From contig JAIRJW010000027.1 of NCBI GenBank assembly GCA_031260455.1, positions 1 to 64,000 on the forward strand: DNA of 64,000 bases, written 5' to 3'. Under the pieces are notes generated by a model, which saw only the letters and a program-made list of their open reading frames with translations, was not told the DNA's origin and ran no database searches. This document shows positions 53,045 through 61,694 of this stretch, in pieces (positions within the stretch are counted from its first letter, which is position 1; every line of letters begins with the position of its first letter). Source of the stretch: Fluviicola sp. (GTDB taxonomy: Bacteria; Bacteroidota; Bacteroidia; Flavobacteriales_D; Crocinitomicaceae). The position numbers and the translations under genes were made by a program.

Positions 53045-54529
53045 ATGAATATTTTAAGCGCACCACAGCAAAGAAATCTGGACTGGTTTACAATCGAACA
53101 TGAGCCGGTTACATCTGTCGATCTGATGAACCGGGCGGCAAGTATCTGTTCCGAAGAGATTATCCGGGATTTGTTAAATAGCGAAATCGCAAAATCATTA
53201 ATCTTGCTTTGCGGAACAGGAAACAATGGTGGAGACGGATTTGTTTTGCTGCGCTATTTTAAAGCTGTTCACATTCCCGTGAGTTGTTATCTTGTTCCTT
53301 TTGGTCAAATGAGTGAAGATTGTAGGGTTCAGTATGAATTGGTTGAAGATGACGTACTGACCTGGAATTCGGGAACAACACCAGAATGGGATGAAAATAC
53401 GATCATTATTGATTCCATCCTGGGAACTGGCTCGAACCGTACACCGGAAAATGAATTGAAACAGGCGATAGAGTGGGTGAATTCTGCGAATTGTCCGGTT
53501 TATGCAATCGATATGCCGTCCGGATTACCGGCAGACGGGCTTCCTGTTCATTCAACAATTGTGCAGGCGAGTAAAGCGTTCACGTTTCATGCGCCGAAAT
53601 TAACTTTCTTTCTTCCTGAAACAGCTGAATATGCCGGGAATTGGAAAGTGCTGGATATCGGATTGATGCATAACCCGAGTTTGGAACAATCAGCTTATTC
53701 GCTTTTGCAAAAAGAAGATGTCAATGCTTTGATCTCTGTGAGAAAACGGTTTTCACACAAGGGAACTTACGGACATGCTTTGCTGATTGCAGGAAGTGAT
53801 GGTAAAATGGGAGCATGCTTATTGAGTGCGGAAGCCACTTTGCGTTCGGGTCCTGGCTTATTGACTGTTCATACAGTAACACAGGGAAAATTTCAGCTGC
53901 ATCAGCGCATTCCGGAGGCGATGGCGCATTGGGATTTAAATGAAAATGAATTGAGTGGGGAAGCTCTGCCAGATCTGCAAGGATTTTCAGCTGTTGGGAT
54001 CGGACCGGGATTGGGAATGGGAAGCGGAGTTTTGAAAGCAGTGAAAGCAGTACTTCGCTCAAAAAAATCTTGTGTTATTGATGCTGACGCGTTGAATGTA
54101 TTGGCTCAAAACCCGGAACTACTGGAAGAATTGCACGAAAACTGTGTGTTGACTCCGCATCCGAAAGAATTTGAACGTCTGGCTGGAGCTTTTGAAAATA
54201 GCATTGATCGTTTGAATCTCGCGATTCGTTTTGCACAAAAATATATGTGTACGCTTGTCCTGAAGGATGCAATTACTGCAGTGGTCAACTCCAAAGGTGA
54301 GGTGTATTTCAATACTACCGGAAATCCAGGTATGGCCAAAGGAGGCTCCGGTGATACGCTTACTGGAATTATTACAGGTTGCCTGGCTCAGCAAATTACT
54401 CCGTTTGATGCTGCCCGCATAGCCGTTTTCCACCACGGATTGGCAGGAGATAAGGCCAGGGACGAAAAAGGAGAGAGAGCCATGCTTCCCGGAAATTTGA
54501 TTACATATTTGAGAATAGAAAAGCTATAA
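53045..54529 (+). CDS. nnr: Bifunctional NAD(P)H-hydrate epimerase / ADP-dependent dehydratase
   Basis: 494 residues from ATG 53045 (MNILSAPQQRNLD); the GTG at 52976 would add 23 residues with no homology. The N-terminal YjeF-N domain has LLCGTGNNGGDGFVLLRYF and IDSILGTGSNR; the C-terminal kinase-like domain has GTYGHALLIAGSDGKMGACLLSAEATLRSG, IDADALNVLA, LTPHPKEF and NPGMAKGGSGDTLTGII. It repairs hydrated NAD(P)H. Monocistronic, followed by a long spacer with the SRP RNA gene. Confidence 0.93.
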   Translation: MNILSAPQQRNLDWFTIEHEPVTSVDLMNRAASICSEEIIRDLLNSEIAKSLILLCGTGNNGGDGFVLLRYFKAVHIPVSCYLVPFGQMSEDCRVQYELVEDDVLTWNSGTTPEWDENTIIIDSILGTGSNRTPENELKQAIEWVNSANCPVYAIDMPSGLPADGLPVHSTIVQASKAFTFHAPKLTFFLPETAEYAGNWKVLDIGLMHNPSLEQSAYSLLQKEDVNALISVRKRFSHKGTYGHALLIAGSDGKMGACLLSAEATLRSGPGLLTVHTVTQGKFQLHQRIPEAMAHWDLNENELSGEALPDLQGFSAVGIGPGLGMGSGVLKAVKAVLRSKKSCVIDADALNVLAQNPELLEELHENCVLTPHPKEFERLAGAFENSIDRLNLAIRFAQKYMCTLVLKDAITAVVNSKGEVYFNTTGNPGMAKGGSGDTLTGIITGCLAQQITPFDAARIAVFHHGLAGDKARDEKGERAMLPGNLITYLRIEKL

Positions 54530-54954
54530 GTAATTTCTGTTTTTATTTATAGATAACAAAAAAGGGGGAAATACATATACTCCATTTTCAGGCAGAAATT
54601 CAGAAAAAAAACCGGAATGAGAGGATAAAAAGAGGGGTAAGCTACTTCTATCGCACCGCTACAACCTCTCACCTTTGCTACGTTCCCGTCCTGGAGGAAT
54701 CAGAGGGAGCTGGTCGTAAAAGACTTACCCCGCCGCAAAAGTAGTTATTTCTTAGAGATTTATGTTTACAAAAGTTGCTTTTTTCGAAATATTGTTTTAA
54801 CAAATGCATAATCTTTTCTGTTTCAGCACTGTTTATATCGCAGGTCAAAATATCGGGAAGATGCGGAATATCCGCATCAGTAACTTCCTGGAGGATTTGT
54901 CACTTCAACAAAAGAATTATTGTTTGCGGGAAAATAAGAGATAAAAAATACAGT
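54530..54954. other. Intergenic stretch containing the SRP RNA gene
   Basis: About 425 bases. 54634-54731 is SRP RNA (minus). Upstream of it on the same strand (about 54760-54905) is an ATG-poor open frame reading EVTDADIPHLPDILTCDINS, coding-like but startless, perhaps a gene remnant. 54530-54633 has nothing recognisable beyond the T-run ending the RNA. Confidence 0.5.
54634..54731 (-). ncRNA. ffs: Signal recognition particle RNA, bacterial small type (4.5S-like)
   Basis: On the minus strand GGGGTAAG (54731-54724) pairs with CTTACCCC (54641-54634), closing a 98-base rod. At the apex, CCAGGAC-G-GGAA-C-GTAGCAAAGG is SRP helix 8 with its GGAA tetraloop and the asymmetric internal loop that binds Ffh. 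A -7 box TACTTTTG (minus, 54736-54743) ends 5 bases before the predicted 5' end, which agrees with the RNA starting at 54731. A T5 run follows the 3' end. With Ffh it targets membrane proteins to the translocon. Confidence 0.93.
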
Positions 54955-55368
54955 TTAATCAACCCGAATCATGGTTTCATCAAACAGTTCTATCTCGTGT
55001 TGCACCAGTAGTAATTTCAGCTGACCGATGTACAGTGCATTTTCGTGAAGTGCCTTAAACAACAGGGGAGTGAGCCACTCAATATTCTCCCGGATTCCCT
55101 GGTTGAATTGTAAAAACACATTCATCCACTGCTGAAAATTATCACGTTCCAAAGATTCCCAATACATTTCGGGCTGCACATCATCCGATTCCGATTCTAT
55201 TTCCAGGTCCAGGATTCCGCGAACGGTTATATGTTGTGAGTTGATCAGGCGGGAAAGAACCAGTTTCACATCCCGGGGAATATTCCGGTCGTTTTTCTTC
55301 AAGTGATTGATCCAGCTCAGGTTTAACTGGTGAATATATGAAAAACGCTGCTGGAAGAAGTCGAGCAT
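54955..55368 (-). CDS. Degenerate DinB-like protein
   Basis: 137 residues, all helical. The end LLFKALHENALYIGQLKLLLVQHEIE lines up with the ILFHVINHSTYHRGQIALLLRQ pattern of DinB-family proteins, but the metal-binding His of that pattern are Lys, Glu and Ile here; only SQHI in the middle keeps a His. So it probably has the fold without the metal site. Start codon overlaps the rpe stop by one base. Function unknown. Confidence 0.6.
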   Translation of the reverse strand: MLDFFQQRFSYIHQLNLSWINHLKKNDRNIPRDVKLVLSRLINSQHITVRGILDLEIESESDDVQPEMYWESLERDNFQQWMNVFLQFNQGIRENIEWLTPLLFKALHENALYIGQLKLLLVQHEIELFDETMIRVD

Positions 55369-56018
55369 TACAATTTTTTCAAAGAAGAAATTATTGCTTT
55401 CGGGTCCGGACTGTTGAATACAAAACTTCCTGCAACCAGGGCTTGAGCACCTGCTGCAACCAGTTTTGCACCGGTTTCCGTATTCACACCTCCGTCCACT
55501 TCAATCAGTGCTTTTGATCCGGTTTTTTCAATCAGTTCTTTCATTTGCTTCACCTTTCCGATGGCCTGCGGAATGAATTTTTGTCCTCCAAATCCCGGGT
55601 TTACCGACATAATCAGTACCAGATCAAGATCTGTAATTACATTTTCCAGCACCGAAACAGGTGTATGAGGATTCAACGCTACTCCGGCTTTCATTCCTGC
55701 TTCATGGATAGCAGAAATAGTCCGGTGAAGATGTGTACACGCTTCGTAATGAACGGTCAGGATATCTACTCCCACTTTTGAAAAATCAGAGATATACTGA
55801 TCCGGATTCACAATCATAATGTGACAATCAATGGCTTTCTTTGCGATCTTCTTCAGCGCAGAAATAACCGGAAAACCAAAAGAAATATTCGGAACAAAAA
55901 CTCCATCCATCACATCCACATGGAACCAATCCGCTTCGCTTTGATTGATTAATTCAAAATCGCGTTCAAGATTCCCGAAATTGCATGACAGGATAGAAGG
56001 AGCAATGATAACTGACAT
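55368..56018 (-). CDS. rpe: Ribulose-phosphate 3-epimerase
   Basis: 216 residues from ATG 56018 (MSVIIAPSILSCNFGNLE); the frame extends to 56081 without homology. TIM-barrel with metal-binding His and Asp in DWFHVDVMDGVFVPNISFG, CHIMIVNPDQYI and the phosphate loop VNPGFGGQKFIP; active-site EVDGGVN. It interconverts ribulose 5-phosphate and xylulose 5-phosphate. Coupled to the DinB-like gene by a one-base overlap. Confidence 0.95.
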   Translation of the reverse strand: MSVIIAPSILSCNFGNLERDFELINQSEADWFHVDVMDGVFVPNISFGFPVISALKKIAKKAIDCHIMIVNPDQYISDFSKVGVDILTVHYEACTHLHRTISAIHEAGMKAGVALNPHTPVSVLENVITDLDLVLIMSVNPGFGGQKFIPQAIGKVKQMKELIEKTGSKALIEVDGGVNTETGAKLVAAGAQALVAGSFVFNSPDPKAIISSLKKL

Positions 56019-56151
56019 CGTTTTGTTTTTATTGTTTACAAAAGTAAGGAAATCTGCCCATAGCAGCCTAAATCGATTCAATATTTAAAATGCTTTTTAT
56101 GAAGGACGAAGGTTTAACAGGAAATAAGAGTTTGAATCTAATTAACATTAC

Positions 56152-56175
56152 ACTATATTGTAAACTATATTGTAA
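56152..56175. repeat. Perfect 12-bp tandem duplication
   Basis: ACTATATTGTAA occurs twice in direct succession (56152-56163 and 56164-56175) in the spacer between the L,D-transpeptidase and rpe. Confidence 0.6.
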
Positions 56176-56214
56176 GATTTCAGGTAATGTTCGAATATTT
56201 CCTGCAAAACTGGC

Positions 56215-57807
56215 TTAATTATTCGGATAGATCTTTATCATCTTCAGGTATTTTTCATCCCGGTCATATACATCCGGGAAGAAAACCAGTTTCCCGTTTT
56301 CACTTGTCACAACCGTGATGTAATCCAGCTGAATCGGAATGGGTTTGTTCAATACAATAGAACGGTGCTCTTTCCGGGCAATCAGCGTATCCAGAGAGTC
56401 GCGGGTCATTTTTTGCCTGCCATCGCGACTTAAAATAAAACGGGCAAGGGAATCCGGCATCTGGCAACGCACACAACCATGTGAATAGGCGCGGATATCT
56501 TTGCTGAAAAAACCTTTGGATGGAGTGTCATGAATGTAAACACCGAATTTGTTGTTGAACTCAAACTTGATCAGTCCGAGTGCATTATCGTTTCCGGGTT
56601 CCTGTCGCACTCTGAAAGGGAAATTCTTTTCCTTGTAGCGCTTCCAGTCGATAGTCGCAGGGTCCACTTCCGTTTCACCACGGTAAACTTTGTAATGATT
56701 TTTTGCTGCATAACCGGAATTTCGTTGAATAGCAGGTAAAAACTCTTTACTGGCAATCGAATGCGGTTGCGTCCAGAATGGCATTGAAACAATGGCACGG
56801 AGACGCGAGCTCAATTCAGGTGTCTGATTCTCGGGTTTCCCAACCACTACACGATGTTCGGAGAATAAAGTGTCGTTATAGAAAATGCGCAATTTGTATT
56901 CCGGGATATTGACCCACAAATAACGTTCCGGAAAGGGAGTACGCCAGCGCCAGCGTTCCAGTGAGAGAATCGCCCGGTGACATTTGTATCGCTCCGATTC
57001 ATCCAGTGCTTTCCTGGTGTAGATACCAATCACTCCATCTGCTTTCAAACCGTTATCTGCCTGAAAATGCCCCATAGCCTCCCAAAAGGAAGCCGAATCG
57101 GTTTTCTTCGCATCGAGGTATCCTTTATCGATCAGTGATTCTTCAGCCAGTTCCAATGAACGCAGGGAGTCCTCCACCAAAGCCGGAACTTCGAAATGAA
57201 TTGCTGAGAGTTTTTTATGGTAAGCATAATTAAACAATGCAGTAGCAAGGGCGCGGTATTCCGGTCTTGCTGGTCCCATCTGAGCAAACCAATGCCCCCA
57301 GTTTTTTACCGTATCCATTTGCCAGATGCTTTTACTCAGTGTTTTCAGATCAATGGAAGTAACTGGCCGGTAATGGTTGGCAGCAGTGTCCAGAAAACCG
57401 ACTTTCAGGTCTTGTTGCAATTGTGCCAGACGTGCGGTGAGGACGAATTCCTGAATAATGGAACTACTGCTAAGCGAATCCTCCTTATAAGTAAATGGGC
57501 GATTATCCGGTAATCCCAATGCGCAGGGATATTCCAAAAGTTCCTTCCAGATCATTCCTTTTTGAGTCAAAACAGAATCATTTGCCCAAACAGGACGGAA
57601 ATCACGCACTTTGTAAAAAGCGTAAACAGAGTCTCTTAGCCCTTCCGGAATTTGCAATGTTGCTAATAAGTCGGACTCAACTGCCATCCCGATTCGCTTT
57701 TTCAGTGCAACTTTTTTGTCAAAAACCAAGTTTGTTTTATCAATTGAGGGGGCACAGCGAATCAGTATAAATGCAAGAAACAATAATAGAAGTCTGCCTG
57801 TTTTCAT
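56215..57807 (-). CDS. L,D-transpeptidase, YcbB/LdtD-like
   Basis: 530 residues from ATG 57807 (MKTGRLLLLFLAF); an ATG four codons earlier is also open. The signal peptide ends near LIRCAPS, a poor lipobox because of the Arg. Residues ~60-300 are the substrate-binding scaffold with a peptidoglycan-binding-like helix group (FQADNGLKADGVIGIYTRKALDESE). The YkuD catalytic domain includes VVGKPENQTPELSSRL and the active-site AYSHGCVRCQ with the nucleophilic Cys. It makes 3-3 peptidoglycan cross-links or anchors proteins. Divergent from the rhomboid gene. Confidence 0.9.
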   Translation of the reverse strand: MKTGRLLLLFLAFILIRCAPSIDKTNLVFDKKVALKKRIGMAVESDLLATLQIPEGLRDSVYAFYKVRDFRPVWANDSVLTQKGMIWKELLEYPCALGLPDNRPFTYKEDSLSSSSIIQEFVLTARLAQLQQDLKVGFLDTAANHYRPVTSIDLKTLSKSIWQMDTVKNWGHWFAQMGPARPEYRALATALFNYAYHKKLSAIHFEVPALVEDSLRSLELAEESLIDKGYLDAKKTDSASFWEAMGHFQADNGLKADGVIGIYTRKALDESERYKCHRAILSLERWRWRTPFPERYLWVNIPEYKLRIFYNDTLFSEHRVVVGKPENQTPELSSRLRAIVSMPFWTQPHSIASKEFLPAIQRNSGYAAKNHYKVYRGETEVDPATIDWKRYKEKNFPFRVRQEPGNDNALGLIKFEFNNKFGVYIHDTPSKGFFSKDIRAYSHGCVRCQMPDSLARFILSRDGRQKMTRDSLDTLIARKEHRSIVLNKPIPIQLDYITVVTSENGKLVFFPDVYDRDEKYLKMIKIYPNN

Positions 57808-57862
57808 ATCAAGGTTCAAAAATAATAAGCAATTTTACTGCAAGATATTTATACTGCAAAAC

Positions 57863-58486
57863 ATGGAGCCTCAAATTTATTCAACATACATCCTTTTAGG
57901 TATAATGATTGTCATGTCACTCATCGGTTTCAACAATCGTGATTTTATGGAAAAGTACCTGTTCAGCCCTTATGAAGTAAAGCATAACCGGGAATATTAC
58001 CGTTTTATTACACATGCTTTCCTGCACGGAGATTTCGGACACTTGCTGTTTAACGGAATTACACTGTTTTACTTCGGAAAATATTTCGAATATTATCTCT
58101 ACAATTTCTATAGTCCTCTGACCGGTGAAATCGTATTTTGGGCTTTCGTTGTCGCAGCAATGTTTTTATCCAGTCTGATTTCCTTTTTCAGATACAAAGA
58201 CAATCCAAATTACAGATCCTTAGGACTTTCAGGAGTGACATCCGCGATACTTTTTGCGATGATTATGCTGAACCCGGGAATGGAAATTATGTTCATTTTT
58301 ATCCCGATCCCGATCAAAGCATGGGTTTTCGGGCCGGTTTACCTGGCTTTTGAAATCTATTCCGACCGCAACCGGAAAACAAATATTGCACATGATGCAC
58401 ATATATCCGGTGCGGTTTTCGGTATTATTTTCATTTTAATTACTAATATTGAGCAAGTAATTTTTGCATTTCAAAACCTACTTTAA
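57863..58486 (+). CDS. Rhomboid family intramembrane serine protease
   Basis: 207 residues from ATG 57863 (MEPQIYSTYILL); the 49 upstream codons overlap the transpeptidase promoter region and lack homology. Six helices. His in THAFLHGDFGHLLFNGITLFYFG (HxxxHLLFN family motif), the nucleophile in LGLSGVTSA (GxSG) and the catalytic His in AHISGAVFG are all present, so it should be active. Substrate unknown. It is 2 bases upstream of the class IV aminotransferase gene, probably one transcript. Confidence 0.9.
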   Translation: MEPQIYSTYILLGIMIVMSLIGFNNRDFMEKYLFSPYEVKHNREYYRFITHAFLHGDFGHLLFNGITLFYFGKYFEYYLYNFYSPLTGEIVFWAFVVAAMFLSSLISFFRYKDNPNYRSLGLSGVTSAILFAMIMLNPGMEIMFIFIPIPIKAWVFGPVYLAFEIYSDRNRKTNIAHDAHISGAVFGIIFILITNIEQVIFAFQNLL

Positions 58487-58488
58487 AA

Positions 58489-59343
58489 ATGAGTGATCAG
58501 GAATTATTCGTAAATAACAACGGTAAAATCATCAGTAACACAGGACATTCCATCACGGCGGGAAACCGCGCTTACACATATGGCGACGGCCTTTTTGAGA
58601 GTATGCGCGTCATGAACGGGAAGGTCTTGAATCTGGCACATCACTTTTCCCGGCTGGTTGAAGGCGCAAAAGTTCTGAAAATGCGTTTGCCAGCGTTTTA
58701 TACAACCGAATTTTTCCAGCAACAGATTGATGAGCTTATCACCTTGTGTAAAATCACAGAAGGAGCCCGGATCCGACTTTCAATTGATCGTTTAGGAGGA
58801 GGCACATACTTGCCTGATACCAATGAAGTTAGTTATTTCATCGAACTTTATCCGATTGAGCAAAACCTCTTCGGATTGAATGCAAAAGGACTGGAAGTTG
58901 ATTTGTACCAGAGCATCAGGAAAAACAAGAATATTCTTTCGAATTATAAGACTAAAAACGGGTTATTATATGTACTGGCCGCTATTTCCGCAAAGGAAAA
59001 AGGCCTGGACGATATGTTGATTACCAATGAAAACGGGCAGATTCTCGAAAGTTCGCACAGTAATATTTTCGTGGTAAGCAACGGAGTTTTGTATACGCCA
59101 AGCCTGGCTGACGGCTGCCTGGCAGGAACGATGCGAATGCAGGTAATTAACCTTGCGCTGAAAAACGGGCTGAAAGTTTACGAATGCCCGATTTTACCTT
59201 CAAACCTGCTGATAGCGGATGAAGTATTTTTAACCAATGCCGTTCGCGGAATTACCTGGGTTGGGGGCTACCGCACCAAACGTTATTTCAATACAACTGC
59301 CCGAAAAATTGTTGCTTTCCTGAACGAGGAGTGGGATAATTGA
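58489..59343 (+). CDS. Class IV PLP aminotransferase/lyase (PabC or D-amino-acid transaminase-like)
   Basis: 284 residues. Fold-type IV motifs: YTYGDGLFESMRVMNGKVLNLAHHFSRL at the start, the PLP lysine in SNYKTKNGLLYVLAA near residue 160, ESSHSNIFVV and the phosphate-binding CLAGTMR. This outline is shared by aminodeoxychorismate lyase, D-alanine and branched-chain transaminases. The missing second Arg motif of ilvE and the short length favour aminodeoxychorismate lyase or D-aminotransferase; I cannot decide. Follows the rhomboid gene by 2 bases. Confidence 0.85.
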   Translation: MSDQELFVNNNGKIISNTGHSITAGNRAYTYGDGLFESMRVMNGKVLNLAHHFSRLVEGAKVLKMRLPAFYTTEFFQQQIDELITLCKITEGARIRLSIDRLGGGTYLPDTNEVSYFIELYPIEQNLFGLNAKGLEVDLYQSIRKNKNILSNYKTKNGLLYVLAAISAKEKGLDDMLITNENGQILESSHSNIFVVSNGVLYTPSLADGCLAGTMRMQVINLALKNGLKVYECPILPSNLLIADEVFLTNAVRGITWVGGYRTKRYFNTTARKIVAFLNEEWDN

Positions 59344-59462
59344 TTCCTGTATACTTCAACTGAAGCGACGGAAAGAGCAGATAGTACGCTGGCTTTGCAA
59401 GGTTTTGCTGGATGAAAAATCAGTTTTCAATCGGGAAACTGTAAAATGATAAAAAGCAGGTA

Positions 59463-60014
59463 CTATTTCAATAATAAATGCATGGAAATTTCATCATGAT
59501 AACGGTTGTTCTGTTTGAAAACTTTCGGCATTTTTCCATGCTCCGTAAACCCTATTTTCCGGTACAAAGCCAAACCGGCCTCATTTTCCGCATAAACCTG
59601 TAAATACAACAATTCCAGTTCGGATTGATTTTTGCACCAGTCAACAGCATGTTGTAACAAGGCCGTTCCCAGTCCACAACCTTGCCAGTCTTTATGCATT
59701 CCCATCCCAAAAACCGCTGTATGCCGCATAATTTTTCGCTGGTTTCCATCCACATTGATGTTTCCTACAATTTTTCCGTCAGTGGATTCAGCAACCAAAA
59801 ACAGGGAATTAGTCCGATCAATGTAATTCTTCAAAATGATTTTTTCATCCTCAAGTGCAGGGTTAAATTCTCCTTCGCTCAAAGGCACAAATTCTTCATC
59901 GTAGACAAAGCCCTGAACAAAGGCAATAATTCGTTCCGCATCCTCTATGGCAACATGACGAAGCAAAATCCTGCGCCCGTCTTTCAAGACTATTTTTCTT
60001 GATTTCAATTTCAT
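59463..60014 (-). CDS. GNAT family N-acetyltransferase
   Basis: 183 residues from ATG 60014 (MKLKSRKIVLKDGRRILLR); a TTG at 60059 would add 15 residues. The acetyl-CoA site is in VFGMGMHKDWQGCGLGTALLQHAVDWC (QxxGxG/A-type), preceded by GKIVGNINVDGNQ and followed by LQVYAENEAGLALYRKIGFTEHG. This looks like the RimJ/RimL or SpeG branch of the superfamily. Substrate not predictable. Convergent with the aminotransferase gene. Confidence 0.88.
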   Translation of the reverse strand: MKLKSRKIVLKDGRRILLRHVAIEDAERIIAFVQGFVYDEEFVPLSEGEFNPALEDEKIILKNYIDRTNSLFLVAESTDGKIVGNINVDGNQRKIMRHTAVFGMGMHKDWQGCGLGTALLQHAVDWCKNQSELELLYLQVYAENEAGLALYRKIGFTEHGKMPKVFKQNNRYHDEISMHLLLK

Positions 60015-60075
60015 ACTAACCGGATCGAAACTGTCTATCAACTCAGGACAGTTTTTCAAAAATATTATTTAAAGA

Positions 60076-60438
60076 TTAATGTGTCAATTGAAGTGAATTA
60101 CACTGCTTCTGACTCATCATGAAGGTTCCATTCCAGATCAGACTATCCGTCTGATCATAAATTTTATAGGAGTGTGTTTTGTACTCTCTTTTAAACATCG
60201 GTTCTTTGTAAACAAAATTCCCGGTTCCACAGCCAGGATCACTGGTGAAATGGATACTCACATCAATCGTTTGTACAAACTGTTCATCCACATACAAACT
60301 AACCTGATTGATCCCGAAAGCACTCAGATTATTTGATGTTTCTGTATTATACCAAAATGAATAAGTTCCTGTAAACTTCTTTTTCGTACATGCCAATAAG
60401 GAAAACATGCAGAAAGACAGGATAATTAGTTTTTTCAT
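60076..60438 (-). CDS. Small lipoprotein of unknown function
   Basis: 120 residues from ATG 60438, where the signal peptide begins (MKKLIILSFCMFSLLAC); lipobox SLLAC. The mature ~100 residues are a beta-rich domain with TYSFWYNTET and SLYVDEQFVQTIDVSIHF, ending in QKQCNSLQLTH. No family recognised. Two Cys pairs could form disulfides. Upstream of the GNAT gene by 61 bases on the same strand. Confidence 0.75.
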   Translation of the reverse strand: MKKLIILSFCMFSLLACTKKKFTGTYSFWYNTETSNNLSAFGINQVSLYVDEQFVQTIDVSIHFTSDPGCGTGNFVYKEPMFKREYKTHSYKIYDQTDSLIWNGTFMMSQKQCNSLQLTH

Positions 60439-60505
60439 GTCCTGAAGAATAATTTTATGCAAGTTAACTAAAAAGTTTTCAAAATGCTTTCTTGCAGCTC
60501 TGGTT

Positions 60506-60640
60506 TCATTTTAACTTATCATTCAGACCTTTTCCATTCAGAATGTTTTCTATACTTTTTTCGATTCGCACTTCACGTGTTTTTGCCTGTTTGGGTTGCG
60601 AAAAATAAAGCAGATAAACTCGTTGTCTTCCGGGCTCAAA
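60506..60640 (-). pseudogene. C-terminal remnant of a YdeI/OmpD-associated family gene
   Basis: The minus strand reads [20 protein letters not shown], then [21 protein letters not shown] before a stop at 60506. This is the conserved end of the YdeI/OmpD-associated (bacteriocin-protection) family, where xxTPGRQRxYLLHFSxxKQxKTRxxRIEK is typical. Nothing upstream matches the rest of the family and there is no ATG. Confidence 0.65.
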
Positions 60641-60682
60641 TAGCGTGATAATGCAGTTAGAACCAGCAGTAATTAAGGATAG

Positions 60683-60978
60683 AAAAATCTCACTGAAAAA
60701 ATGTCAGAGGCGGGGAGTGCTGCTATTTCAAAAAACGGAGAAATCATTTATTCAAAATCTATCGGATTTTCTGACGTTGAAAACAAGGTTAAAGCAACAG
60801 AAAATTCCAAATCAGAATTGGTTCAATTTCCAAATCGTTCACGACTGTTTTGATTTTAAAAACAGTTGAAGCAAAAAAGTTAGACCTAAATCAAAGAGCA
60901 GTTTTAGAATTTAATCCGGCAGATAAAACTATGATATTATTTCAGGGCGGCAGCCAAACTAAATTTACGAAAGAATAA
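60683..60978 (+). pseudogene. Frameshifted, internally deleted serine hydrolase (beta-lactamase family)
   Basis: The first frame (ATG 60701) encodes SAAISKNGEIIYSKSIGFSDVE-type sequence, the N-terminal start of class C-like serine hydrolases. A frameshift near 60812 leads into a second frame with IGSISKSFTTVLILKTVEAKKLDLNQ, retaining the SxxK motif (SISK). It then jumps to a C-terminal piece (FNPADKTMILFQGGSQTKFTKE), skipping the ~250 residues that carry the YxN motif. The stop is at 60976-60978. Confidence 0.75.
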
Positions 60979-61173
60979 AAACAGTATTCAGTAAACTTTT
61001 TTCAATGGAAAGACAACACGAATAAAATTTTTCCCCGGTTGTGTGATCCAGATAACACGTTTTTGCCCGTTATTGATAACAATTGTAGTTTTTGGCGACA
61101 TTACACAGAGCCTCATATTCACTTACAAAATGGAAGAATTACGACCTTCATGCTTAATAAAGAGCTAAAGTAG

Positions 61174-61205
61174 TTGCCTGAATCGGCATATTTAATTTAT
61201 CTTTG
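61174..61205 (+). promoter_or_regulatory. Promoter of the marR-rph unit (TTG-N21-TATCTTTG)
   Basis: TTG at 61174-61176 and TATCTTTG at 61198-61205 with 21-base spacing, 28 bases before ATG 61234. The stretch from the -7 box to the start (AACTAAGATATTTACTAGATAAG) has short AT-rich half sites that might bind MarR. Confidence 0.6.
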
Positions 61206-61233
61206 TAACTAAGATATTTACTAGATAAGAAAA

Positions 61234-61689
61234 ATGAGTCCAGATAACATCACACAAATCAGGAAACTGAGCCAGCTATACGCTTATACTTCCATTCAGA
61301 TGCACGAAACCGTTGCCCGTAAAGCCGGACTTTCCGGAACGGATCACAAGTACCTTGGTTTTTTAATGGAAAAAGGGCAGATGACAGCTGGTGAACTGGC
61401 AACGCTTACTGGTCTGACAACCGGGGCAGTCACAGGATTGATTGACCGTTTTGAAAAGAAAAACCTGGTCAGCCGTCATTTTGACGAAAACGACCGGAGG
61501 AAGGTGTTTATTAAACCGAATACGGAACATATCCTGGCACTTTTAACTCCGCTTTATGCAGATTTCCGCAGTAAGTCCGAACAACTGACCGCTTCGTTTA
61601 CAGAGAAAGAAATCAACATCATTGCATGTTACTTATCAAAATCCATTAACCTGATGGATGAGGCAATTCATCAACTCAACAATCAATAA
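61234..61689 (+). CDS. MarR family transcriptional regulator
   Basis: 151 residues. A single winged-helix domain: helices for recognition in MTAGELATLTGLTTGAVTGLIDRFEKKNLVSR, wing in HFDENDRRKVFIKP, and N- and C-terminal helices for dimerisation. MarR proteins usually repress adjacent genes and release DNA on binding a phenolic or planar ligand. It precedes the Rph-like gene by 5 bases, so the pair almost certainly forms one transcript and this protein may sense rifamycin-like or other aromatic compounds. No metal or Cys sensor motif is evident. Confidence 0.9.
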   Translation: MSPDNITQIRKLSQLYAYTSIQMHETVARKAGLSGTDHKYLGFLMEKGQMTAGELATLTGLTTGAVTGLIDRFEKKNLVSRHFDENDRRKVFIKPNTEHILALLTPLYADFRSKSEQLTASFTEKEINIIACYLSKSINLMDEAIHQLNNQ

Positions 61690-61694
61690 AACAC

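Larger units (their letters stand above)
60463..61233. other. Gene-remnant spacer upstream of marR-rph
   Basis: 771 bases without an intact gene. It holds the tail of a YdeI-like gene (60506-60640, minus), a broken serine hydrolase gene (60683-60978, plus), an isolated 37-codon minus-strand ORF (60988-61101, not supported by homology) and the promoter of the MarR gene. Confidence 0.6.

Noticed and set aside
59421..59441. Weak hairpin CAGTTTTC / GGAAACTG between converging genes
   Set aside because: Includes a G-T pair and no T-run, so not listed as a terminator.
60645..60869. 74-codon plus-strand ORF
   Set aside because: It is in the wrong frame over the serine hydrolase remnant; the two homologous frames differ from it.
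60988..61101. 37-codon minus-strand ORF starting MSPKTTIVINNGQ
   Set aside because: Too short, no recognisable homology or promoter, in a region of gene remnants.
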